Source: Larkinella sp. C7 (lineage in GTDB: Bacteria > Bacteroidota > Bacteroidia > Cytophagales > Spirosomataceae). From it: 64,000 nucleotides of DNA. Below are positions 8,481 to 16,229 of the stretch, piece after piece. Within the stretch, counting starts at the first letter, position 1; every line of letters starts with the position of its first letter. Location: positions 62,001 through 126,000 of the forward strand of contig NZ_VBSL01000003.1 in assembly GCF_006149005.1 (NCBI RefSeq), read 5' to 3'. Under the pieces are notes generated by a model. The model was given only the letters and a program-made list of their open reading frames with translations. It did no database searches and was not told the DNA's origin. The position numbers and the translations under genes were made by a program.

Positions 8481-9631
8481 TAGATCGTCAACTCACCCAT
8501 CGGGCTTCCGAAATGCTTCGGAAATATCCAATTATCACCATTACCGGGCCGCGCCAATCGGGGAAAACCACAATGGCAAAGTTTCTAAAACCCGATTATC
8601 GGTATGTGAGTCTGGAAAGTTTGGCCGAACGGGAATTTGCCCGGCAAGACCCGAAAGGGTTTCTGGAAACCTATCAAAACGGGGTGATTCTGGATGAAGT
8701 ACAATATGTGCCGGACCTGTTTTCTTATCTGCAAGTGGCAACCGACGAGCGGCAACGCACGGGCGAATACATTCTGACCGGATCACAAAATTTCCTGTTG
8801 ATGGAGCAGATCACCCAATCTCTGGCGGGGCGGGTGGCGGTATTCAACCTCCTGCCTTTGTCGTGGCAGGAACTTCGGAGTACGATGTATCAGCCCGCAT
8901 CATGGGACACTTATGTCGTCAGTGGGTCCTATCCGCGAAAACTCGTACAGGATATCGACGCCGATGGCTTCTACGATAACTACCTGCAAACGTACGTAGA
9001 GCGCGACGTGCGGCAGGTCAAGAATATTCTGAATTTAAATCTATTTCAGAAATTCATTCAGTTGCTGGCAGGACGCATCGGGCAGTTGTTCAACCAGCAG
9101 AGTTTGGCGGTGGAGTTGGGCATTGATAACAAAACTGTCAATGCGTGGCTGACGGTGCTTGAAACCTCGTTTATTGCGTATCGCTTGCCACCTTATTATC
9201 AAAATTTCAGCAAGCGTATTGTGAAAACACCGAAGGTTTATTTCTACGATACGGGATTGGCTGCCTATTTGTTGGGCATCAGGTCGGTCGATGATCTGGG
9301 GGTTCATTTTGCCCGCGGTGCCCTTTTTGAAAATTTAATCATCAACGAACTGACCAAAAACTGGCTGAACCGGGGTCAGCGACCGCCGTTTTATTTCTGG
9401 TCGGATCAATCGAATCACGAAATTGATCTACTCATTGACCGGGGCAAAAGCCTGACGGCGGTTGAAATTAAATCAGGGCGAACCATTCAGCCGGACTTTT
9501 TTAAAGGCCTGGACTACTTCCAAAAACTGGCTCCTCAAACTACGTCGATACTGGTGTACGGAGGGAATGACGCCCAGCAACGGACTGGCGCCCGGGTGTT
9601 GACCATGAATGACTTGGATGCATTGAATTAA
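8477..9631 (+). CDS. AAA+ ATPase with C-terminal DUF4143 domain
   Basis: A 384-residue ATPase. Walker A is GPRQSGKTTMAKFL near residue 25, Walker B is GVILDEVQYVPDL near residue 69, and a sensor-like LTGSQNFLLM follows. The C-terminal half (QQSLAVELGIDNKTVNAWLTVLE, YFYDTGLAAYLLGI, FENLIINELTKN, DQSNHEIDLLI) matches the DUF4143 region, which has a winged helix and a nuclease-like E-x-D-x-L-I core. These ATPases are common, often single-gene and horizontally moved, with no settled role. The ATG lies inside a long palindrome. Confidence 0.88.
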   Translation: MIDRQLTHRASEMLRKYPIITITGPRQSGKTTMAKFLKPDYRYVSLESLAEREFARQDPKGFLETYQNGVILDEVQYVPDLFSYLQVATDERQRTGEYILTGSQNFLLMEQITQSLAGRVAVFNLLPLSWQELRSTMYQPASWDTYVVSGSYPRKLVQDIDADGFYDNYLQTYVERDVRQVKNILNLNLFQKFIQLLAGRIGQLFNQQSLAVELGIDNKTVNAWLTVLETSFIAYRLPPYYQNFSKRIVKTPKVYFYDTGLAAYLLGIRSVDDLGVHFARGALFENLIINELTKNWLNRGQRPPFYFWSDQSNHEIDLLIDRGKSLTAVEIKSGRTIQPDFFKGLDYFQKLAPQTTSILVYGGNDAQQRTGARVLTMNDLDALN

Positions 9632-9671
9632 GGGACAGATGAACCCTGCTGTGCCGACTGGCCTGTATTAA

Positions 9672-9705
9672 AATCGGTTGAAAGCAACCTGGCTTCCAAC
9701 CGATT
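9672..9705. terminator. Hairpin between convergent genes
   Basis: AATCGGTTGAAAGC pairs with GCTTCCAACCGATT (13 of 14 positions) around a 6-base loop. It lies between the ATPase stop and the convergent repeat-protein stop. No long T-run follows, so termination efficiency is uncertain. Confidence 0.55.
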
Positions 9706-9748
9706 CGATTGATCCCTACTGGTGGGTGGTTTGCTACAACAGTGTGCG

Positions 9749-10930
9749 TTAAAATTGAATCCCGACATTGAGCCCCGGCCACATCCGAACCCGAACTTCT
9801 TCGTCCGACCACCGGCGGCTGAACGTCTTGTCGTATACTTCCCATTTGACCCATTCTGTTCCGGTTCCTTCGCCGGTTTCAAATTTCGTTACCTGCACAT
9901 TGAAGGTGGGCGTAACGGTGACGGCAATGCGGTTATGAATCGGTAAAATGAAACTTACCCGGGCCTGATTCAGCAAATTGAGATCTTCCCAGTGGTTGCC
10001 TTCTTCCTGAATCTGGTAGGTCAGGGCTTCGATGCTGATCTGGTTGCGTTTGCCGATAAACTGGTTGGTGCCAATCCCGTAGCCGTAGCCCCAACGGAGG
10101 GTGTTCCAACGAACGTTGTCGTTTTCGGGCCAGGCCGCTCCGAGGGCGAAGATGTTGTAAAACTTGCGGTTTCCGCCCATTTTGAAGCCAATGTTGGCGT
10201 GCAGGGCGTCGCCCGCCCAGATTTCGAAGCGGTGGTAGCCGTTTTTGGAAAGATTCAGCAAACCGATCTGCGCGCCGTCGACGTTTTCGGCCACGTTGAT
10301 CAGCCCGATCTGGGTGCCTTTCACGCGTTTCGCCACGTTGGCAATGCCCGCGATCTGCAAGCCTTCGACCGATTCAGCCAGATTGGCAATCCCGGCAATC
10401 TGCGCGCCTTTAACGGCCCCCTTCGTCACGTTGGCAATGCCGCCCACTTGCGCGCCGGTCAGTTGCGCCCCGGAGAGGTTGGCAATCCCGGCAAACTGCG
10501 CCCCTTTCACGCTTTTTCCGACGACGTTGACAATTCCACCGAACTGGGCTCCGTAGAGTGGGCCGCCCACGGCGTTGACGATTCCGGCAAATTGCGCGCC
10601 ATCGACTTCATGCCTGACTCCGTTCAGGATGCCCGAAAACTGCGCTCCCTTGGCATAATCTTTCTCCAGGCTGAACAAACCGCTGAATTCGACGCCGTCC
10701 AGAGCCGCAGCATAACCGCCGAGCAAATTCAATGAAAACCGGTTGCTGAACAGGGCGTTGTCGAGTCCATTGGTGCTCAGGGGTGGCACAAAACCGATCT
10801 GGGCGGGGCGGATTGGATAACGGCCCTTCCGGGCTTCTTTTAATTCCGTTTGGAGGGAATCCGGCTCCTGCGAATAGGCCGGTGCGGCAAAATAAAACAG
10901 GGAAGTGGCTAGTACGAGTAATTTTTTCAT
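9749..10930 (-). CDS. LA_2272-type surface repeat protein
   Basis: A 393-residue exported protein with signal peptide MKKLLVLATSLFYFAAPAYS. Residues of about 80-250 consist of some ten repeats of about 20 residues with the core GAQ-(F/I/V)-(A/G)-GI-(V/A)-N, for example GAQFAGIVNAV and GAQIAGIANLA. These probably stack as a beta-solenoid similar in principle to pentapeptide repeats. The C-terminal 140 residues (WGYGYGIGTNQFIGKRN to MWPGLNVGIQF) look like an outer-membrane beta-barrel half. Function unknown; a surface location is inferred. Confidence 0.75.
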   Translation of the reverse strand: MKKLLVLATSLFYFAAPAYSQEPDSLQTELKEARKGRYPIRPAQIGFVPPLSTNGLDNALFSNRFSLNLLGGYAAALDGVEFSGLFSLEKDYAKGAQFSGILNGVRHEVDGAQFAGIVNAVGGPLYGAQFGGIVNVVGKSVKGAQFAGIANLSGAQLTGAQVGGIANVTKGAVKGAQIAGIANLAESVEGLQIAGIANVAKRVKGTQIGLINVAENVDGAQIGLLNLSKNGYHRFEIWAGDALHANIGFKMGGNRKFYNIFALGAAWPENDNVRWNTLRWGYGYGIGTNQFIGKRNQISIEALTYQIQEEGNHWEDLNLLNQARVSFILPIHNRIAVTVTPTFNVQVTKFETGEGTGTEWVKWEVYDKTFSRRWSDEEVRVRMWPGLNVGIQF

Positions 10931-11109
10931 GGCAATCGTTCCTTTTTATGTGTGTTTACTGTTGTGCAATATGAAGTTGACAAAACCAGGTTCTCTTATC
11001 CCGAATCTGCTCCTATGACCGCCATCCCGCGTCCTACCCCCACGCGGTTTTCAAAAAAATGTTTACCGGAAACAATCCGATCGGATGGCCCCTGAAACCG
11101 CAGGCTGGT

Positions 11110-11117
11110 TACCTTTG
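11110..11117 (+). promoter_or_regulatory. Bacteroidota -7 promoter element
   Basis: TACCTTTG is an exact TAnnTTTG, 20 bases before the ATG of the WYL regulator at 11138. This implies a very short leader. Confidence 0.55.
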
Positions 11118-11137
11118 CAGAAAATCCGACCCCTGAG

Positions 11138-12100
11138 ATGAACCGAATCGACCGCCTGACCGCCATTTTGATCCACCTCCAGACCAAACGCGTCGTCAAA
11201 GCGCAGGAACTGGCCAAACGCTTCGGCACCAGTTTGCGGACGATTTACCGGGACATCCGCTCGCTGGAGGAAGCAGGCGTTCCGATTGGTGCCGAAGCCG
11301 GAATTGGCTATTTTCTGGAGGATTACCACCTGCCGCCGGTGATGCTCACCCGCGAAGAAGCCAGCGCGCTGCTATTCGGGGCGAAAGTGATTGAAAAATT
11401 TGCGGACGAATCGATTCGGGCGGAGTTTGAATCGGCTTTGTACAAAATCAAATCGGTGCTGAAACGCAAGGATCAGGAACACCTGGAAGACCTGGAACCG
11501 CGCGTTCAGGTGGCCAAACGCCCCACGACGCCCCCGTTTTCGGATGCCCTGCTGGTTGATATTCAGCGGGCCATCGGGCAGCAGCAGGTTTTGCAACTGG
11601 ATTATCGGTCGGCTTATAAGGACGAAACGACGGACCGGGAGGTAGAACCTGTGGGCTTGTACCACTACGGGGCGGGCTGGCACCTCATTGCATTCTGCCG
11701 TCTTCGGCAGGATTACCGCGATTTTCGGGTCGACCGAATCCGGCAACTGAACCATACGGGCCATACCTATTCGAGCCAAAACCGGCTTACGCTGACGGCG
11801 TACCTCGAAAAAATCCAGCAAACGCAGCATCTGGAGGAGGTAGTGGTGCGGTTTGACAAAAAGGTGGTGCGGCATATTCAGGAAATGAAGTATCACTACG
11901 GCTACGTTTCGGAAGAGGAAGAAAGCGGGCGTTGGGTGCGGATGAAGTTCATGACCCAGTGTGTGCGGGAAGTGGGTCGCTGGCTGCTGATGTTCGGCCA
12001 GTGGGTGGTGGTAGAATCGCCCGATGCGTTGCACGAAACCATGAAAGAACTGGCGCAGGAGTTGCAGGCGCATTATTTGTCGGAACGCGTCAATTCCTGA
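11138..12100 (+). CDS. YafY-type HTH/WYL domain transcriptional regulator
   Basis: A 320-residue regulator. The N-terminal HTH_11 domain reads RIDRLTAILIHLQTKRVVKA, AQELAKRFGTSLRTIYRDI, then SLEEAGVPIGAEAGIGYFL. A WYL domain follows from about residue 140 (VLQLDYRSAYKDETTDREVEP, then GAGWHLIAFCRLRQDYRDFR), and a C-terminal extension (WCX-like) completes it. WYL domains are thought to bind small ligands or nucleic acid. It heads a same-strand set with a GyrI-like protein and a VOC protein, which are its likely targets. Confidence 0.88.
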   Translation: MNRIDRLTAILIHLQTKRVVKAQELAKRFGTSLRTIYRDIRSLEEAGVPIGAEAGIGYFLEDYHLPPVMLTREEASALLFGAKVIEKFADESIRAEFESALYKIKSVLKRKDQEHLEDLEPRVQVAKRPTTPPFSDALLVDIQRAIGQQQVLQLDYRSAYKDETTDREVEPVGLYHYGAGWHLIAFCRLRQDYRDFRVDRIRQLNHTGHTYSSQNRLTLTAYLEKIQQTQHLEEVVVRFDKKVVRHIQEMKYHYGYVSEEEESGRWVRMKFMTQCVREVGRWLLMFGQWVVVESPDALHETMKELAQELQAHYLSERVNS

Positions 12101-12117
12101 AAGTACCGCAAGCCTGC

Positions 12118-12133
12118 TGACATACGGCTGTCA
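12118..12133. promoter_or_regulatory. Candidate operator, TGACA-N6-TGTCA
   Basis: A perfect 5-bp inverted repeat, TGACA tacggc TGTCA, lies in the 79-base gap before the GyrI-like gene. A -7-like TTACTTTG follows at about 12146. The position suits an operator for the upstream WYL regulator, but this is inference from placement. Confidence 0.35.
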
Positions 12134-12179
12134 CAACCGGGCGTTTACTTTGTTGCATCCTCGATCAAACACCACTCCG

Positions 12180-12635
12180 ATGCAACTCAAAGAAGCGAAA
12201 CCGCTCACCACCCTGGCTTTTTCAACCCGAACCACGCTGGCGGGTCTGACCCCCTTCGTCCGGACCGTGGCCCGGCAACTGTACCGCGAAGCCGTCCGGC
12301 TCGATCTTGAAATCACCGGGCCGATTTGCTGGCAATACACCGGCGCAGACGGCAAACCGGACACGGTTTTCGGCCTGGATATTGCGCTGCCGGTTCAGTC
12401 TACTGAGGGTGAACCGACTGATAGTCTGGAATTTAAAAGTCTTGAACCCTTCAACGGCGGTTTTGCCGAACACCTTGGCAGTTGGGACAATCTGGCCGCC
12501 ACCTACGGACCCTTGGTCGGTGGTTTGTTGCAGGGCGGACACCAACTGAGTGCCGTCAACCGGGAAGTGTATGTCCACATGGATTTCGAAAATCCGGCCA
12601 ACAATGTGACGCAAATCTATCTGGGAATCCATTAA
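12180..12635 (+). CDS. GyrI-like / SOUL-fold effector-binding protein
   Basis: A 151-residue cytoplasmic protein. The layout (TLAFSTRTTLAGLTPFVRTV, ITGPICWQYTGADGKPD, FGLDIALPV, GGFAEHLGSWDNL, REVYVHMDFENPANNVTQIY) is that of the GyrI-like small-molecule binding domain found in AraC/MerR effector-binding regions and as stand-alone proteins. Such proteins bind, and in some cases hydrolyse, small or amphipathic compounds. The ATG at 12180 is preferred to an earlier in-frame start at 12150. It is 12 bases ahead of the VOC gene, so the two are probably one operon. Confidence 0.75.
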   Translation: MQLKEAKPLTTLAFSTRTTLAGLTPFVRTVARQLYREAVRLDLEITGPICWQYTGADGKPDTVFGLDIALPVQSTEGEPTDSLEFKSLEPFNGGFAEHLGSWDNLAATYGPLVGGLLQGGHQLSAVNREVYVHMDFENPANNVTQIYLGIH

Positions 12636-12647
12636 AACCACACCGTT

Positions 12648-13028
12648 ATGAAACTGAACGCAGGCCTAATTACCGACAAACTGGCCGAAACGAAGGCGTT
12701 TTACCAAACCGTTCTGAACTTCGGCATCACGTTTGAAAATGATTTTTATCTGTTGCTGCACACGCCCAATCAGCAGGCCGAACTGAGTTTTCTGCGGCCA
12801 AATCACCCTTCGCAACGACCGGTTTTCCAGAAACCGTTTACCGGCGAAGGCGTCTATCTGACGATTGAAGTGGACGATGTCGATGCCGAATACGAACACA
12901 TCCAATCGTTGAATGTGCCGATTGAAATCGAACTCCGCGACGAACCCTGGGGCGACCGCCATTTCGCCATCGTCGACCCGAATGGGATTGGAATTGACAT
13001 CGTGACCTATGCGGCCCCTGAACCCTGA
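12648..13028 (+). CDS. VOC superfamily (glyoxalase/bleomycin resistance-like) protein
   Basis: A 126-residue vicinal-oxygen-chelate fold protein. It has paired beta-alpha-beta-beta-beta units: LITDKLAETKAFYQTVLNFG at the N-terminus and YLTIEVDDVDAEYEHI with FAIVDPNGIGIDIVTY at the C-terminus. The family covers glyoxalases, dioxygenases and antibiotic-binding proteins; the substrate cannot be read from the sequence. Together with the GyrI-like protein and WYL regulator it may form a small-molecule response module. Confidence 0.85.
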   Translation: MKLNAGLITDKLAETKAFYQTVLNFGITFENDFYLLLHTPNQQAELSFLRPNHPSQRPVFQKPFTGEGVYLTIEVDDVDAEYEHIQSLNVPIEIELRDEPWGDRHFAIVDPNGIGIDIVTYAAPEP

Positions 13029-13079
13029 CAGCGGCTGAAAACCCTGCCAAGCGGTTCCGCCTGAATAGTTTTTTTAACT

Positions 13080-13240
13080 AAGCGAATCTTTTGCCCCTTC
13101 GGGGCACAACAGCGAAGCGTCGGTAGAAATAATACGATTTACCCCCGCCCGCGTACCGTAAGGTACGCTGGAAAAAATCATTACGTTGGGCTACCGACGC
13201 TTCGCTGTTGTGCCCCAAAGGGGCAAGAGAGGGTCGATTC
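13080..13240. repeat. MITE/REP-like inverted repeat element
   Basis: Bases 13092-13126 and 13191-13225 are inverted copies matching at 34 of 35 positions. Inside lies a second perfect hairpin, GCGTACC GTAA GGTACGC, at 13151-13168. There is no transposase, and the outer ends extend imperfectly (GCGAATC / GATTCG). The shape fits a non-autonomous mobile repeat or structured intergenic element. The flanking gap (13029-13327) holds no gene. Confidence 0.8.
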
Positions 13241-13327
13241 GTGCTACTGTTGTTTCTTTGCGTTTGACGGTTCCAACTCACGGATGCTTTTCAGGGTCTC
13301 ACAAAACAACAAACCCTTGATGTACTG

Positions 13328-13702
13328 ATGAAAAAATATACCGGTTATCTGTTCTTGCTTGTCTTCCTGACGGCCTGTGATAAAGATGCTGAGCCAGAAA
13401 AAGACGCCAGTAGGCAGTTGGTGGTATGTGGCGTCAGTGACCCGATCAACAATTTGAAATGGCTGAATGACCAGTTTAAGTTATTTCAGGGAGGCCCATT
13501 GATCAACGGAATTGTGTTGTATCGCTACAAAGGCAGAAAGGTAATTGAAGTGCAGAATGGCTACGCCAGCTCTACAAATCAGCATCAATATTATTGTGAC
13601 GGGGAGAAGCTTAACCTCGATCACCCTGAAACCTTTACGCAGTTCAAAAAAGATCGGGAAGAGATTGCCGTGCTGTATGGGACGAATCTGTGGGGTAAAT
13701 AG
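13328..13702 (+). CDS. Small lipoprotein, unknown function
   Basis: A 124-residue predicted lipoprotein: MKKYTGYLFLLVFLTAC gives a good lipobox with Cys at residue 17. The mature part has paired Cys (residues about 34 and 93) and a segment rich in aromatic and polar residues (NGIVLYRYKGRKVIEVQNGY). No family recognised. The stop lies 3 bases from the convergent Nudix stop. Confidence 0.65.
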   Translation: MKKYTGYLFLLVFLTACDKDAEPEKDASRQLVVCGVSDPINNLKWLNDQFKLFQGGPLINGIVLYRYKGRKVIEVQNGYASSTNQHQYYCDGEKLNLDHPETFTQFKKDREEIAVLYGTNLWGK

Positions 13703-13705
13703 ACC

Positions 13706-14206
13706 TTAATCTGTGGATTGAGCCTCTTTATTTCGTTTCGCCAACCAGTCTTTCACCGCCGGGCCGGTTCCGAATGGCCAGGGTTTCAGCCCATTAATCG
13801 GAACCAGTTTATAGGCCTGAAGTTCTTCTTCGTCAATTTGAATTGTGCCCCACGCCCGGACGTGGTACGTGATGATGACTTCATTGCGCTGGTAAAACGT
13901 GTAGACACCCAGCCGCTCCACAATTTCGGCATCCAGGCCGATTTCCTCCTTGATTTCCCGCAAAACCGCCTGATCCGGTTCTTCGCCCGGTTCCAGAAAA
14001 CCCGTTACCAAACCAAACCATTCGGCCGGCCAACCCCGGTTTTGAATCAGGATAACAGTATCGTTGTCGTATTCGACAATGGCACCCACGACCGGCAGCG
14101 GATTGTTCCAGAAAATGTAACCACAGGCGGCTGAACACAAGAGCCGTTCACGTCCTCCGGCAAAACCGGGCGTAAGCGAACTACCGCATTGGGGACAAAA
14201 ATTCAT
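13706..14206 (-). CDS. Nudix hydrolase with zinc ribbon
   Basis: A 166-residue hydrolase. A zinc-ribbon-like start (CPQCGS to CSAACG) precedes a Nudix box that matches the G-x5-E-x7-REUxEExGU rule exactly, in GFLEPGEEPDQAVLREIKEE followed by IGL. The zinc ribbon followed by a Nudix domain resembles NudC-type NADH pyrophosphatases and related nucleotide-sugar hydrolases, but the protein is shorter than NudC. The ATG at 14206 is chosen because it starts at the ribbon; an ATG at 14215 is three codons upstream. It is divergent from ruvX. Confidence 0.85.
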   Translation of the reverse strand: MNFCPQCGSSLTPGFAGGRERLLCSAACGYIFWNNPLPVVGAIVEYDNDTVILIQNRGWPAEWFGLVTGFLEPGEEPDQAVLREIKEEIGLDAEIVERLGVYTFYQRNEVIITYHVRAWGTIQIDEEELQAYKLVPINGLKPWPFGTGPAVKDWLAKRNKEAQSTD

Positions 14207-14267
14207 CTTTGGCATCGGTTCAACGAAGGATTTGCGGTCAATATAAACACCCCCGTTCGGATTTCCG

Positions 14268-14275
14268 TATATTTG
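14268..14275 (+). promoter_or_regulatory. Bacteroidota -7 promoter element
   Basis: TATATTTG is an exact TAnnTTTG, 23 bases before the TTG start of ruvX at 14299, in the divergent gap with the Nudix gene. Confidence 0.5.
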
Positions 14276-14298
14276 CAATTCATTTAACAAAAGTTACT

Positions 14299-14712
14299 TT
14301 GCCCCGATTACTGGCTATTGATTACGGAACGAAGCGCACCGGTTTGTCGGTTACCGACCCGTTGCAGATCATCGCAACGGCCCTGGAAACCGTACCGACA
14401 CATCAGTTGCTGGACTACCTGAAACGGTATGTTACCACTGAGCCGGTCGAAGCGTTTGTGGTGGGAATGCCCACACGCCTGGACGGATCGGATACGGACA
14501 ATACGCCCCGGGTGAAAGGCTTCGTTGGTAGACTCAAAGCCGCTTTTCCGGATATTCCGGTGCATTGGCACGACGAGCGGTTTACGTCGGCGATGGCCTT
14601 ACAATCCATGATTGCCAGTGGCGTCAGTAAGAAAGACCGGCGCGTCAAAGGCAACATCGACAAAGTGAGTGCAGTAATTATTTTACAATCCTTCATGGAA
14701 TCCAAAAGGTGA
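14299..14712 (+). CDS. ruvX: RuvX/YqgF family Holliday junction resolvase-like protein
   Basis: A 137-residue RNase H-fold protein. RLLAIDYGTKRTGLSVTD carries the first catalytic Asp, EAFVVGMPTRLDGS the second strand, WHDERFTSAMA the Glu, and DKVSAVIILQSFM the last Asp. The family is linked to resolution of branched DNA and to 16S rRNA 5' processing. The start is read as TTG at 14299, since upstream codons are not conserved and a -7 box sits just before. Its stop overlaps the def start by one base, so the two form an operon. Confidence 0.88.
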   Translation: MPRLLAIDYGTKRTGLSVTDPLQIIATALETVPTHQLLDYLKRYVTTEPVEAFVVGMPTRLDGSDTDNTPRVKGFVGRLKAAFPDIPVHWHDERFTSAMALQSMIASGVSKKDRRVKGNIDKVSAVIILQSFMESKR

Positions 14713-15284
14713 TGATTTACCCAATAATAGCTTACGGTGATTCCGTTTTGCGGAAACGGGCGCAGAACATCGAGAAAGGGAGTACCGATGTTAAAAAATT
14801 CAGTGAAGACCTGTTCGAGACGATGTACAATGCTTCGGGCATCGGGTTGGCCGCTCCGCAGGTCGGCAAAAGCATCCGCATGTTTGTGGTCGATGGAACG
14901 GCCCTGAACGAAGACGAACCAGAGGAAGACAAGGACCCCAGCCTGATGGGTTTCAAGAAGGTTTTTATTAATCCGCAGATTCTGGAAGAAGACGGCGACG
15001 AATGGGGCTTTGAAGAAGGCTGTCTGAGCATTCCGCAAATCCGGGGCGAGGTTTTTCGGCCCGAATTCGTCAAAATTCAGTATTTCGATACCGACTGGAA
15101 CGAGCACATCGAAGAATACGACGGCATGGCCGCCCGCATCATCCAGCACGAATACGACCACCTCGAAGGCAAGCTGTTTACCGATTACCTGCCGCCGTTG
15201 AAACGCCAGTTGATGAAGAAAAAACTGGCCGACATTACGCGCGGCAACGTGAAAGCGGATTATAAAATGAAGTTTCCGAAATAA
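14712..15284 (+). CDS. def: Peptide deformylase
   Basis: Removes the formyl group from the N-terminal Met of new proteins. All three metal-site motifs are present in the 190-residue product: GIGLAAPQVG, EEGCLSIP (Cys ligand) and QHEYDHLEG (two His ligands and the catalytic Glu in H-E-x-x-H). The ATG at 14712 shares its A with the ruvX stop codon; a GTG sits one codon upstream. The omega-amidase gene starts 7 bases after the stop, so ruvX, def and the amidase are probably co-transcribed. Confidence 0.95.
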   Translation: MIYPIIAYGDSVLRKRAQNIEKGSTDVKKFSEDLFETMYNASGIGLAAPQVGKSIRMFVVDGTALNEDEPEEDKDPSLMGFKKVFINPQILEEDGDEWGFEEGCLSIPQIRGEVFRPEFVKIQYFDTDWNEHIEEYDGMAARIIQHEYDHLEGKLFTDYLPPLKRQLMKKKLADITRGNVKADYKMKFPK

Positions 15285-15290
15285 ACAGGA

Positions 15291-16064
15291 ATGCTCCACC
15301 TGACCCTGCTGCAAACCAGCCTCCACTGGGAAAATCCGACGGCCAATCGGGCGATGCTCGAAGAGAAAATCTTCGCGCTGCCCGAAAAAACCGACCTCAT
15401 TGTGTTGCCGGAAATGTTTACAACCGGTTTTTCGATGAACGCCAAAGCCCTGGCCGAACCGATGAACCTGACGACATTCCGCTGGTTGAAACAGATGGCG
15501 GCCCAGACCGACGCCGTGGTGACCGGAAGCTACATTGTGCAGGAACAGGGGCAATTCTACAACCGCCTGATCTGGATGGAGCCCGACGGTTCGTTCGATG
15601 TCTATGACAAAAGGCATTTGTTCCGGATGGCGGGGGAGGAGCTTATCTACGCCGGTGGCACAAAGCGGCTGGTGAAATCCTGGCGCGGCTGGAACATCTG
15701 CCCGCTGATTTGCTATGACCTCCGGTTCCCGGTCTGGAGCCGGAATGCCGGTTTAGCGTATGACCTCTTACTGTATGTGGCCAACTGGCCTGCCGCCCGC
15801 AGCACCGCCTGGAACGCCCTGCTGCAAGCCCGCGCCATCGAAAATCTGGCCTATGTGGCCGGTGTCAACCGCGTGGGCGAAGACGGAAACGGCCACATCT
15901 ACGCGGGCGATTCGAGCCTGATCGACCCGAAAGGTGAGGTGCTTTTCCGGCAAAACCAGACCGAAACGGTGTTCCAAACCACCCTTTCCCTGGACGAATT
16001 GAGTGCCTATCGCGAGCGGTTTCCGGCCAACCGCGACGCGGATGATTTTCGGATAATTGGATAA
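15291..16064 (+). CDS. Nitrilase-superfamily omega-amidase (YafV type)
   Basis: A 257-residue cytoplasmic amidase. The Glu-Lys-Cys triad of the nitrilase superfamily is visible: VLPEMFTTGFSM, YDKRHLFRMAGEE and ICYDLRFPVWSRN. The sequence most resembles the omega-amidases that hydrolyse 2-oxoglutaramate or 2-oxosuccinamate, the dead-end keto acids left by glutamine and asparagine transamination. The aminotransferase gene shortly downstream fits a repair role beside transamination, although it has its own promoter-like signal. Confidence 0.85.
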   Translation: MLHLTLLQTSLHWENPTANRAMLEEKIFALPEKTDLIVLPEMFTTGFSMNAKALAEPMNLTTFRWLKQMAAQTDAVVTGSYIVQEQGQFYNRLIWMEPDGSFDVYDKRHLFRMAGEELIYAGGTKRLVKSWRGWNICPLICYDLRFPVWSRNAGLAYDLLLYVANWPAARSTAWNALLQARAIENLAYVAGVNRVGEDGNGHIYAGDSSLIDPKGEVLFRQNQTETVFQTTLSLDELSAYRERFPANRDADDFRIIG

Positions 16065-16146
16065 AAACCGGAAACGCAGGGGTTCCATTTTTCAGCCCGA
16101 TAACTATAAAAATTCAAATTTTACGCACTTATCGTTAGATAGTTAG

Positions 16147-16154
16147 TAATTTTG
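16147..16154 (+). promoter_or_regulatory. Bacteroidota -7 promoter element
   Basis: TAATTTTG is an exact TAnnTTTG. It is 75 bases before the aminotransferase ATG and directly ahead of the hairpin at 16157. Confidence 0.5.
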
Positions 16155-16155
16155 T

Positions 16156-16228
16156 GCCCGGGATACGCAGTCCGGGACGCAAAGTCAGGTTGAATAGGCC
16201 CGTTTATTGAATCAATCACCTCATATCT
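16156..16228 (+). promoter_or_regulatory. Structured 5' leader of the aminotransferase gene
   Basis: CCCGGG (16157-16162) pairs with TCCGGG (16171-16176) around an 8-base loop, followed at once by GAC GCAAA GTC, a second short stem. A GGCCC run at 16197-16201 could pair back with part of the first stem. The leader is too short and incomplete for any riboswitch class I know. It may be a regulatory RNA or a chance hairpin. Confidence 0.3.
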
Positions 16229-16229
16229 C

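Noticed and set aside
8008-9631. Toxin-antitoxin pair of the ArsR-type regulator and the AAA ATPase
   Set aside because: The genes are divergent, the regulator is better placed with the ene-reductase, and the ATPase has no toxin-like domain.
13080-13240. CRISPR array or tRNA in the repeat region
   Set aside because: There are only two inverted copies, not spaced direct repeats, and no cloverleaf or CCA end.
14415-15617. A 400-codon open frame on the minus strand
   Set aside because: It is antisense to ruvX, def and the omega-amidase gene, all with intact motifs.
16156-16228. c-di-GMP-I or SAM riboswitch
   Set aside because: Only the short string GGGACGCAAAG is shared with c-di-GMP-I; the second helix and tetraloop receptor are missing. 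No SAM-I or SAM-II core is present, despite ahcY downstream.
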